NCBI GenBank assembly: GCA_949126835.1
Contig: OX421500.1
Coordinates: 23,677,367 to 23,741,366 of the forward strand
DNA from: Anisus vortex
Lineage: Eukaryota > Mollusca > Gastropoda > Planorbidae
Reading direction: 5' to 3'
DNA: 64,000 bases
The notes under the pieces were generated by a model. It was not told the DNA's origin and ran no database searches. It worked only from the letters and a program-made list of their open reading frames with translations. This document shows positions 54,479 through 64,000 of the stretch, piece by piece. A program made the translations under genes and the position numbers. Numbering within the stretch: the stretch's first letter is position 1; each line of letters begins with the position of its first letter.

Positions 54479-55671
54479 GCGCAGATCGAGGTCATCAATG
54501 TCTGCTTGTGGTAGTAGATGTTTGGTGAGCCCAGGCCGAAATGCAATTCGGTACTGCGCAAGCTCAAATCTGGTAAGATGATGGCGGCTAGGATATGCAG
54601 CTGCATATTCACAGAATAGCCAAAAGTTCCATCAGGATAGAACAATGGGTAGGTGAAAGGCTCTGTTCGTTGATCTGTGTTCTTTAACGTAAATATTTCT
54701 TTGCCTCTATGGTGTACCACCATTTCATTTTCTATAAGGCTTTGGTCAGCATTAAGGTTAATGACTGCACACACCTCATTAGACGATGGAACATTGTATC
54801 GCCTAAGGTCAACACCATCTGGCTCTGTGAATAAAAGTCTCACATAAGCCCGTTGTCGCATGTCCTCTAGTCTCTGTATACGTTTTGCTGTTGTCTCAGT
54901 GTCAAGTCGCTGTGAAGCCCGTTGTCGCATGTCCACTAGTCTCTGTATTCGTTCTGTTGTTGTCTCAGTGTCAAGTCGCTGTGAAGCCCGTTGTCGCATG
55001 TCCCCTAGTCGCTCAATATGTTCTGTTGTTGTCTCAGTGTCAAGTCGCTGTAAAGCCCGTTGTCGCATGTCCCCTAGTCGCTCAATACGTTCTGTTGTTG
55101 TCTCAGTGTCGAGTCGCTGTAAAGCCCGTTGTCGCATGTCCCCTAGTCGCTCAATACGTTCTGTTGTTGTCTCAGTGTCAAGTCGCTGTAAAGCCCGTTG
55201 TCGCATGTTCCCTAGTCGCTCAATACGTTATGTTGTTGTCTCAGTGTCTAATCTTTGTGATTCACGTCGTTGCTTGTCCTCCAGTCTCTGCAAACTTTCT
55301 GTAGATGTTTCTTTGTCTAATCTTTGTGATTCACGTCGCCGCATGTCTTCCAGTCTCTGTAAACGTTCTATAGATGTCTATTTGTCTAATCTTTGTGATT
55401 CACATCGTCGCTTGTCTTCCAGCCTTTGTAAACGTTCTGTAGCTCTCTCTTTGTCTAATCTTTGTGATTCACGTCGTCGCTTGTCCTCCAGTCCCTGTAA
55501 TCGCTCTTCTGAACTGTCAGCATCGATAACACAGTGTATTTTTTCTTTGGCCCTAGACGAAGCACTTCTGCAAGCCCTGGCTGATCTGTCCTGAATATTT
55601 TGTTGGCGAGCACCTTGGTCTTCATTACTTTCACTGAGTTCTCTGTCATTATTTGTGTCCGCCGACATCAC
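54479..55671 (-). pseudogene. Helitron Rep protein N-terminal part with 23-residue repeats
   Basis: Starts MMSADTNNDRELSES at 55671. About ten units of RLD(T/K)ETTTERIERLGDMRQR form a charged coiled coil, and then the conserved region IENEMVVHHRGKEIFTLK, FTYPLFYPDGTFGY and LGSPNIYYHKQTLM leads to the insertion point at 54479. Similar Arg/Glu-rich repeats precede the Rep domain in many animal Helitron proteins. Two in-frame stops are visible (about 55378 and 55225), the second a single-base change within a repeat. The protein continues at 48668 on the other side of element 2. Confidence 0.85.
54851..55540. repeat. 69-bp coding minisatellite, about ten units
   Basis: CGTTGTCGCATGTCC recurs at 54851, 54920, 54989, 55058, 55127 and 55196, exactly 69 bases apart, and more diverged units follow to about 55540. 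Units near the insertion side are the most alike. Confidence 0.92.
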
Positions 55672-56031
55672 CCGAGTCTCAGTCTAATTGAAATTGAATA
55701 GCCTACGTTTTCGTGGGCGTCCTCTGGGCATTTCTAGGATAAGAAAATTTAGAGAATTTTTTATTTATTAGACCTACTGAAAAACAGAAATACATTTCTG
55801 TACACTTACTTCTACCTATTTGCTTGCCATTAGCTTTAGTTACAAACACTCGGATGTCAAAACCTGAATTGTTATTTTATTATCCTTAAAATAGTAGCAG
55901 AAAGAAACATATAATATTGCTTTCGAAGAAAGATTAATAAATCTAAGAATTATTGAAAACCCTTACAAACAGACATTTTACAATCTAAGGCCTAATTTTA
56001 GTGTTAACCTACCCTGTCCGATTGTGTGCTT
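55672..56031. other. Helitron 5' flank, non-coding
   Basis: AT-rich sequence upstream of the Rep start. A Helitron end would be expected in this direction, but I could not identify a TC start. Confidence 0.35.
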
Positions 56032-56170
56032 TTAATTATAAATTTCTTGTTTTCCTGATTCGTTAAGGAAACCCATTGCATGCCCAAATATATTAATAAC
56101 TTAAAACTTAATATGCGTTTGTTATCGCATAAGTGATAAGAAATGGGTTTGTTTCCTTTGTGGAGAGAAA
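56032..56170 (-). pseudogene. Worn LINE C-terminal fragment
   Basis: The DNA resembles 16550-16680 and 57226-57350 (TTTTCCTG...AACCCATTGCATGCCCAAAT, TTTGTTATCGCATAAG), the end of the CR1/jockey-like LINE on the minus strand. Too many indels for a reading frame. Confidence 0.35.
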
Positions 56171-56593
56171 GACAGCAGAGCAGCAGACCTAAGTCAAATG
56201 TCAACATCGCAATTAACACTAATCAACTTTGTTTTGCTTAAATCTTAAATTTTAACAATAATGAATAGGCGTAACGTTAGAAAGTGTTTTATAGAAATAT
56301 GCCTAGAGGCCTATATTATTATAATGACGATACAGCTAATTCATTATTATTTAATCATAATATATGTCAGAAATTGTGTTATAGAAATATGCCTAGCCTA
56401 TACATTATTATAATGATTAAGCTAGGTCTAGAGGCTATAGACAATATAGTGAATGATAATTATATTTAGTTATAGTACTTTCATAGGTATAGGATAGGGT
56501 ATTGGTCATACCATAACGCCATACTTCATAGACATTTATATAATAGTATTAATAGTAATAGGCCTAGGCCTACAGTAATTATAATATACAGCT
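56171..56593. other. AT-rich stretch with a partial duplication
   Basis: TATAGAAATATGCCTAG occurs twice (about 56290 and 56381), followed both times by TATTATTATAATGA-like sequence, giving an imperfect direct repeat of about 90 bases. No gene is seen. Confidence 0.5.
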
Positions 56594-56603
56594 AATTGAT
56601 AAT

Positions 56604-57183
56604 CAATCCTGAACATTATTTCTGGATTGCCCAGACTACAGCAGCACTAAAGAGGCTCAAGACAATATGGAAAGACAAGAACCTAGCCCTCAGCACCAAA
56701 ATCAGGCTGATGCGCTCACTGGTCCTCTCCATTTTCTTATATGCTTGCGAGTCATGGACACTAACAGCGGAGCTGGAAAATAGGATAAACGCCATGGAAA
56801 TGAGATGCTTCAGGACCCTGCTCGGTATCTGTTACAAAGACCATATCACCAACGAACAGATAAGAAAAAGAATACAACAGGAAATTGGAAAGTATGAAGA
56901 CCTGCTGGCCACAGCCAAGAAAAGAAAACTGGAATGGTATGGCCACGTCACCAGAATCAACGGGCTTGCAAAGACCATCCTGCAGGGTACCACCAGAGGA
57001 GGCAGAAAGAGAGGAAGACCAAAGAAACGTTGGGAAGATAATATCAAGGAATGGACAGGTACAAAACTGTGCGAGGCAATGAGAACGGCTGAGAGACGGG
57101 AGGAGTGTAGGAGGCTGGTTTACATGTCATCTGTGGCGCCCCAACGGTCTAACAGACTACGGGATATGTAGGATGTAGGTAGG
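56604..57183 (+). mobile_element. Short 5'-truncated LINE insertion with 10-bp duplication
   Basis: AATTGATAAT at 56594-56603 is repeated at 57184-57193. Between them lies the last part of an APE LINE ORF2 and a short tail, GGATATGTAGGATGTAGGTAGG. It is a complete target-primed insertion event of 580 bases. Confidence 0.88.
56626..57171 (+). pseudogene. LINE ORF2 C-terminal fragment
   Basis: About 182 codons without a stop: KRLKTIWKDKNLALSTKIRL, then LSIFLYACESWTLTAELENR, MEMRCFRTLLGICYKDHITN, KRKLEWYGHVTRI, GGRKRGRPKKRWEDNIKEW and a final SSVAPQRSNRLRDM. This is the familiar end of a common animal LINE polymerase. The catalytic domain is missing. Intact reading suggests a recent insertion. 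Confidence 0.88.
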
Positions 57184-57225
57184 AATTGATAATATTGATA
57201 TTTCATATGATGCATTTAATTTTTT

Positions 57226-57390
57226 AATTATAAGTTTCTTGTTTTTTTTATTATTTCTTAAGGAAACCCAATACAAACTTAATATGAGTTTGTTCTCGCA
57301 TAAGTGATAAGAAATGTTGTTTTTTCCTTATGTTTATCTGAGCATTGCAAGAGGCGGTTCTTATTGGGTCGCATTTTTAAAATAGAAATG
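57226..57390 (-). pseudogene. Worn LINE C-terminal fragment
   Basis: Similar to 56032-56170 and to 16550-16700 (AAGGAAACCCAATACAAACT, TTTGTTCTCGCATAAGTGAT). It is probably the same old LINE copy, split by the 580-base insertion. Confidence 0.35.
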
Positions 57391-58204
57391 TAGGCTTATT
57401 ATTGTATTACTAGAAATAGCCCTTGGGGAAACCACGGGAGGAAAGAATTTTGTTTTATGTGTTTTTATTATTTGTAGAATTGTGATTATATTTAATTTTT
57501 GTTTTGCTTTTTCAAAAGTCAAGAAACAGGAGCTGGAATTAAACAGGTCCTAAGTCATGGTTTTAATTTTAAGAAATGACGATTCTAATTGAGAATATTT
57601 ACATTTTTATCTAACGATTGAGATAAATACAAAATTAAACATGGTTTGATTTAACTGTCTTTTTTCACTGCAATAAATTAAATTCAGATGACAATTTTCA
57701 TTAAAAGCAATATTAAGTGTTATCTCTTGTTAACCATGAGTCGGGCCTATTTGTCTGTTGAGTGTTATTTTCTACATGTTTGGGACTTTTTGACGTTAAA
57801 AAGCTACAAAAAAAGGACTATAGGTGAGACCTTCGATATGATTGAATGCCTGTTATTAAAATGTGTTAATTGCTATCACAAAAGCAAGAATTATTGGAAA
57901 TTGTTGACGTCATAGATCAGAGGGTAGTGTTTAGTGTTGAAGAACCAAGTTGATAAATTTTAATTAGTGTAAAAGTCTTTTAGCTATTGCATTCTGAGAA
58001 GATGTCTGAAGTGTTCAAATTGATATGTATTTCATTTGCAATGAATCAACAGCCGTTGCAAAGATAATCTTCGGATTAGGATTTCTCAAAAGCACAATGA
58101 TTAAATTTTTTTTTATTGATGTCTCCTAAGAGTCTCGTTTGGTGTAAGACAGTATTACATTTAGTTTGATACCAGACATTGTGAGCTCGATCGTTGGGGT
58201 GACT
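57391..58204. other. Gene-free stretch
   Basis: No supported gene. CTAGAAATAGCCC at 57411 is roughly the inverse of GGGCTATTATTATATAG at 59919-59935, which could mark the two ends of a 2.5 kb element. The 75-codon frame at 57688-57915 has no recognisable features. Confidence 0.35.
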
Positions 58205-58395
58205 TACCAAAAGTTCTGAGTATGAATCCTGATAAAGGCTAACGTTTTTCCCGGCTCTGAAGGGTGTCTCTAATCCTACCGAGCTCTGATGTGTACTTGA
58301 CATTCGTTAGGGAAAAGTAAAGGGGACTGGGGGCTTTAGGCTTTGTGCTGGTCATACAATCTCCTAGTATTCCGCGGCCATAGAAACTTGTGAAC
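58205..58395 (+). repeat. SINE-like dispersed repeat, copy 3
   Basis: Matches the reverse complement of 34395-34570: AAAGTAAAGG, GTGCTGGTCATACAATCTCC, TAGTATTCCGCGGCCA. The B-box equivalent is decayed (AGTATGAATCCTG). Confidence 0.6.
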
Positions 58396-59941
58396 ACTGC
58401 CTCACGGTCCCTATGGATCAAATTGGTCTAACGGGGATACTCTACTACTACTCGCGTGAGGCCAGTCATTATAATCATAGGGAAATGGGTGTTTGTGTGT
58501 GTGTCGGGGGGGGGGGAGCAAGACTAATATATAGGCTAAAATGTGTACATGAACAACAATATTCATTATATACCACGTTATTATTGTTTTTAAACTGTTG
58601 TGTTTCCTTTTTCAATGATTTAAATATCTGTACAATTCATCCAATAACCCCCTCCCCACCTTTTTTTTTTTCAAAATCAATATTTGTTTTATGCTGGGAA
58701 AGTGGGGATTAGATTATATTAAGTTGATAATTCTAAAGACAGTTATAAAGCTAATTATATTACTCTTTCTAAATACTTTGTTTTACAAAAGTAGAAAACC
58801 TAAATGTTTTAAGGTTGTAACTTCTGAACACAAATTTCAAAGAATTGTCAAAGTTTATGGAGAAATGATTGGGTGAAAGAAAAAAATAGAAATTGACTAT
58901 ATAAACACCAAAATGTATTAGTAATAAAAGCTTAGTTTCATATTTGCTAAATTGATAGATAAAAGAATAAAAGAGATAATAAAGTATAGAGTTAGGAATC
59001 GAACTTTAGAGATTTTATTAATAGATGTTTTATATTTTCTAAAAAGTATGTTTTGTTCTAATCTTGCATATATGTTTGTGTGTTTGCGTGTGTTTGTGTG
59101 TATGTATGTGTAAGTGAGGCAGACAGATAGAAAGAAAGAGGATTTATTTAGTAGAGACCTATTAAAATGCTAAGGTTGAACGTCATCTTCATTTTTCAAT
59201 GCAAGATTTGCATACTCTTAAAACCTAATCGCTATGCAATTTAACAAAAATTAAGCTGAAATAGCCAAATCTAGGGGCCTTATACAAAAAAAGTGTAGAC
59301 ATACACATGTAGGCCCTCGGGGCATATTAATATTGTTTAGATATTTCCAAAGACTGTAATAAGATGGACCGCTTGCTTTAAATATTTCTGCTATTTGATG
59401 ACTCGTAAACTTTTGTTTCGGAATTTACGATCACAAAAGGAATTATAGACCTAGCGTTTAATAAATTCGCTTTCATTTTAGAATTGAAAACTATAGACTA
59501 ATACTTATTCCAGTTACCAGTTATTGTCGGATAATTTAAAGGAATATTATAGACGTCAAATGCCGATGAATAGATGTCAATTAAAACTATTAAAAAATGT
59601 CAAATGTATTTGTATAAGTAAATGTTTTAGTTTTTCAATTTCTTCGTTTCATTACTTCTCATGTAGAAATTGTAAAATAATATTTTATAGAATGATCGTT
59701 ATCTATATCAGATTAAAACTCTAATTTAAGATAAAAATAGAAAGTTTCATACAGTGGAAGTCTTTTAGAGCACGCGTTATTTGATGCGCACCGAAAAACA
59801 CGATTCATTGAGCTATAAAAATAGTGCAAGCCGTCCTCTTATTAAAGTCTTTGATATTACGTCATCTGTCTGTACTCTCAAAACCAAGTCGCTAAGCGTT
59901 CCGGAATGATACATTTCTTTGGGCTATTATTATATAGATTA
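58396..59941. other. Gene-free AT-rich stretch
   Basis: Contains a short GTGTGTGTGTCGGGGGGGGG region (58495-58515) and TGTGTGT-rich sequence at 59070-59110. Short open frames such as 58413-58712 have no family resemblance. Confidence 0.4.
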
Positions 59942-60168
59942 GTACCAGGTGACCGATCATTCGATCGGTAATAAAGAGCAGGCGCTTGTACCATAACATA
60001 ATGTGTATGTAAAACAACAGTGCATAAATAAAAAAAATACGTCTTTACCAGACCTATAAATTATATTTGTCTTTATCCCTTTTCTACTATGAATAACATG
60101 GGCTTTAAATTCGAACAGTCGAAGCAGATTTTTATTTGTGCAGTCTAATATCTAGATTTTGCCCCATA

Positions 60169-60200
<32 letters not shown>

Positions 60201-61215
60201 AAAAATCATAAAAAAATATATAAATAAAACAACTTAATCTCATTTCAAACCCTAAAAAACCCATGTCGTCTAGAGTTGTCAGGTTTAAATCCAACAGAAA
60301 TATATCTCATTTATGTCATTATGTTATGTATTTAAAAGACTGAAAATGAAAAGTTTAAATTTAATATATCGTGAATTACGTTACAATTTTTAGTTCTTCT
60401 ACCCTTTCCCCTACTTTAACAACTAACTGTCAAACTTTCTAGTGACCTCTCCCTCCCTCACCCCATTCAAGCTAACAATGAGTTACGGCCTGCAAGTTAA
60501 TTTGATATAAATTAAAAAGGTGTACGAATAAATGTAATAAATTTTTTCTAGTTTACCAGATTTCATATTGAATTCGTAACATAGTCGAATAGTAATTTCT
60601 AACTTGGGCAAATATATAAATCTAAAGTAAAGTTTGTAAATCACTTGTAAAAAATATCTTATACAAAAAGTATTTATTTATTATTTTCAATGTTTTCAAT
60701 GTATTATTCCAAACCTTGTTTGACGAAAAAGTAAAAATATATAGTTTGGTGTAAACCTTTTTTAATATCCTCCATGTGTGTTACTATTTAAATAAACTAT
60801 CGCGGCAAAATATAATGTCGATTAATTAAAACAATGGTATAATATACATTTTAAAAAATTGTTTAAATTTTGAGCATTACACTAGTTAAATACTAAATAA
60901 TTAAAGTTGAAATTATGTTATTCATTGAAAGGACTGCAAATGAAAAGATTATAATATAGGCTACGTTAGATGATTTGTTTAATTCCCCCCCCCCTTGCAC
61001 CCCCACCAACTCAATAAAACTAACAGTATATTACACTTCTGACTATTGTAATGAGGAAATTACGAATAAATTGAATACATCTTTTCTAGTTTACCAGATT
61101 TCGAATTTAAAATGTTAACATATTCTAATATATCTTAATTTGTTTGGCCTATATAAGCAAATCATACATATTTTAATGAAACATTCGTAAACAATTGTAT
61201 TGAATAAAAAAAAGT
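59942..61215 (+). repeat. Long dispersed repeat, most complete copy, joined to satellite
   Basis: Runs from the hairpin end (GTACCAGGTGACCGATC, hairpin ACCGATC-ATTC-GATCGGT) through two related sub-blocks. Each contains GACTG(C/A)AAATGAAAAG and TCTAGTTTACCAGATTTC, and the second ends ATATAAGCAAATCATACATA. AGTGGATACTAAGACAGTG then leads straight into the 36-bp satellite. Non-coding; probably a non-autonomous mobile element of unknown class. Confidence 0.75.
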
Positions 61216-62560
61216 GGATACTAAGACAGTGTATACTATTTATAGTGTACAGTATACTATTACATTGTATACTACAAACGGTGAAGTGTATACTGCTACA
61301 GTGCACACTATATAGGGTGTAGTGTATACTGCTTCAATGTACACTATATACGGTGAAGTGTATACTGCTACAGTGCACACTATATACGGTGTAGTGTATA
61401 CTGCTACAGTGCACACTATATACGGTGAAGTGTATACTGCTACAGTGCACACTATATATGGTGTAGTGTATACTGCTTCAATGTACACTATATACGGTGA
61501 AGTGTATACTGCTACAGTGCACACTATATAGGGTGTAGTGTATACTGCTTCAATGTACACTATATACGGTGAAGTGTATACTGCTACAGTGCACACTATA
61601 TACGGTGTAGTGTATACTGCTACAGTGCACACTATATACGGTGAAGTGTATACTGCTACAGTGCACACTATATATGGTGTAGTGTATACTGCTTCAATGT
61701 ACACTATATACGGTGAAGTGTATACTGCTACAGTGCACACTATATACGGTGAAATGTATACTGCTACAGTGCACACTATATACGGTGTAGTGTATACTGC
61801 TACAGTGCACACTATATACGGTGTAGTGTATACTGCTACAGTGCACACTATATACGGTGTAGTGTATACTGCTACAGTGCATACTACATACGGTGTAGTG
61901 TATACTGCTACAGTGCACACTATATACGGTGTAGTGTATACTGCTTCAATATACACTATATACGGTGAAGTGTATACTGCTACAGTGCACACTATATACG
62001 GTGAAGTGTATACTGCTACAGTGCACACTATACACGGTGTAGTGTATACTGCTACAGTGCACACTACATACGGTGTAGTGTATATTGCACAGTGCACACT
62101 ACATACGGTGTAGTGTATACTGCTACAGTGCACACTATATACGGTGTAGTGTATACTGCTTAAATGTACACTATATACGGTGTAGTGTATACTGCTACAG
62201 TGCACACTATATACGGTGTAGTGTATACTGCTACAGTGCACACTATATACGGTGTAGTGTATACTGCTACAGTGCACACTATATACGGTGTAGTGTATAC
62301 TGCTACAGGGCACACTATATACGGTGTAGTTTATACTGCTTCAGTGCACACTATATACGGTGTAGTGTATACTGTTTCAGTGTACACTATATACGGTGTA
62401 GTATATACTGCTTCAGTATAGGCCTACACTATATACGATGTAGTGTATACTGCTTCAGTGTAGGCCTTCACTATATACGGTGTAGTGTATACTGCTTCGG
62501 TGTAGGCCTACACTATATACGGTGTAGTGTATACTGCTTCAGTGTAGGCCTACACTATTG
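61216..62560. repeat. 36-bp satellite array, about 37 units
   Basis: The unit is close to GTGTAGTGTATACTGCTACA plus GTGCACACTATATACG. Variants with GCTTCAATGTACAC or GGTGAAGTG recur in blocks at 61320-61760, a higher-order pattern. The last four units (62400-62555) carry an added TAGGCC. All six frames stay open over long distances because 36 is divisible by three, so long frames here are not genes. Confidence 0.93.
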
Positions 62561-63497
62561 TTAATGTTTTTATAACTATTAACTTAGTCTCTTCAGAGTG
62601 TATTAAATTACAGTTGCTGAAATATTAGTCTCCAGCTATCAGACATTGAATATGATTGAACAGACGAATCCACTACAATACTTTTTAAATTGTAAGGAAA
62701 TAAAAGAACGCCTTGTTGCAGCACATATTATTTAATTCTTATTACTCACAGTTCACATCAACGAATACACAGTTATATTTTTCAACATTGATATCTTTCA
62801 CTAATTCTGAGTCCATTTTTAGAAAGCAATTACACGTTCATCTCTTACAAAAATCTACAGGAACTAAAATTATCGAGCATGGTCAGTTATGTGACCCTCT
62901 ACTTCCGATCTAGGTTTTATTTAATATACAAAAATGGGTTTTATTCTCAGTTTTATAATTCTTACATGAGTTACTTCCCTTGTATTATTTACTTGCTCCA
63001 TAGCATACCCCCCTCCCTACACAGAGAAAAAATAATAATTCATTATTATTTTTGATACGAAAAATGTTTACAAAATTGAAAAAAAAAATTTATCTTAATG
63101 TTAAGTATCTTAATGTTAATTAATGCATATAATAATTCATTTAATAATACATACATAAATTCATTTAATATATGTACAAACAACAAAAAAATTCATAGGC
63201 AAAAATATAATCAAAAGACACAAAGAATAATGTCTAATGTTTATATTGACAACTAGTCATAGACAATTATCTTTTGGTATTGTCTAATCAACTTCAGTAA
63301 TACTGAGATAAACTATTGTATGTCAGTGATGTGTATCGACAGTTATTATGCTAATATCTTATCAAGGCTATCGAGAATGTCTATTAACTTATTTTGCTTT
63401 TTCTCACAAAATCTATATAGATTGTATGAACATTTTTTCATACAACATTTATTTTATACAATAAGATTAATATAATACTAACCTCGGTTTTATCTTT
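62561..63497. other. Gene-free AT-rich stretch
   Basis: No gene or element end was recognised up to the LTR at 63498. Confidence 0.4.
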
Positions 63498-64000
63498 TGT
63501 TACGAATATCGGTCATAAATGAATGACGTAGTAAGGCATTGACCTCTTAACAAGTGCGTATCAGAGTCCAAGGCGACCAAGGTTTGACCTTTATGCCCTG
63601 AGGGCAGTTTAAATAAAATAATTCGTTCAAATCCCGTGGAAATTGGAGGATAATTCTGGATCGTAGTAATTATAGAGAAAGAGGTTAAAATGCGTATTAA
63701 GACCCTGTAGAATCTTCGATGATAGTTTTCTTTGTAAAGTTCCGACCTCCTTAAAGTTAGTTCAGTTTAAACGTTTGTAGAGTGAAGTCGCTATATTAAT
63801 ACTTGTACATATAATGTCATTTTATTGAAACTTATGTTGCCATCAGTTGATAAAGTTTATTGATCGTTTATATTGAGTCTACAATTTAAATAAAATTGTT
63901 TATTCAACAACTGGAGTTGTTTGATCTATCATTGTTGAGAAATGTGTTGAAGATAATTATCACGAATATAACTACATTACTGCATAGACCTGTCAGTCAA
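63498..64000 (+). repeat. LTR of the element 1 family, opposite orientation, cut by window end
   Basis: Starts TGTTACGAATATCGGTCATA and follows the reverse complement of the 615-bp LTRs for its whole length. It is more diverged than they are from each other and has an extra TAGTAATTATAGAGA-like segment at about 63665. Whether a full element follows cannot be seen. The preceding five bases are TCTTT. Confidence 0.9.

Noticed and set aside
54860..55594. Plus-strand 244-residue Ser/Val/Cys-rich frame
   Set aside because: Shadow of the 69-bp coding repeats in the minus-strand Helitron Rep gene.
57408..59941. A 2.5 kb transposon between CTAGAAATAGCCC and GGGCTATTATTATATAG
   Set aside because: The inverted ends match over too few bases and no duplication or coding sequence supports them; kept only as a remark.
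61240..62564. Long open frames on both strands (for example a 357-residue minus-strand frame)
   Set aside because: They exist only because the 36-bp satellite unit is divisible by three and stop-free; the products are pure repeats.

Overview
This is a 64 kb window of AT-rich eukaryotic DNA. Nearly all recognisable content is transposable elements and their debris; I found no convincing host gene, rRNA, intact tRNA or CRISPR array. The mix of animal Helitron, Ty3/Gypsy elements, APE-type LINEs, a tRNA-derived SINE-like repeat and very frequent AGGCCT/TAGGCCTA words suggests a mollusc, probably a gastropod. That placement is an inference from repeat content, not from a marker gene. || Layout: 1-9 kb is gene-free with small tandem repeats, a LINE scrap, one copy of a long dispersed repeat (6.3-7.6 kb) and a TAGGCCTA-rich stretch (7.9-9.06 kb). 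9.7-10.5 kb has a 27-bp array joined to a basic tail that resembles the end of a pogo-type transposase. 11.5-15.8 kb has a SINE copy, two LINE fragments in opposite orientation, a GTAGACGA-word array and a dimeric tandem repeat. 16.83-23.15 kb is an LTR retrotransposon (element 1, minus strand) nested in a minus-strand LINE. 24.4-26.1 kb is a 5'-truncated LINE. 27.36-32.79 kb is a near full-length RNase H-bearing LINE with a 12-bp target duplication. 35.6-39.6 kb (to about 41 kb) is a Ty3/Gypsy element (element 3, plus strand) with integrase upstream of reverse transcriptase. 43.5-55.7 kb is a broken, partly inverted Helitron, split by a very young LTR retrotransposon (element 2, 48.669-54.478 kb) whose two 1.3 kb LTRs differ only in G-run length. 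56.6-57.2 kb is a short LINE insertion. 59.9-61.2 kb is another dispersed-repeat copy running into a 36-bp satellite (61.2-62.56 kb). The window ends inside an inverted LTR of the element 1 family. || How the parts relate: the order of insertion can be read directly. Element 1 sits in a LINE, the big LINE in a dispersed repeat whose empty version lies at 7.4 kb, element 2 in the Helitron Rep gene, and a 127-bp hAT MITE beside the Helitron. The LTR elements have different lesions: element 1 has LTRs but no reverse transcriptase, element 2 keeps only gag, protease and the end of reverse transcriptase, and element 3 has reverse transcriptase but no integrase core. Element 2 is the most interesting: an apparently recent mover that encodes essentially only Gag and protease.
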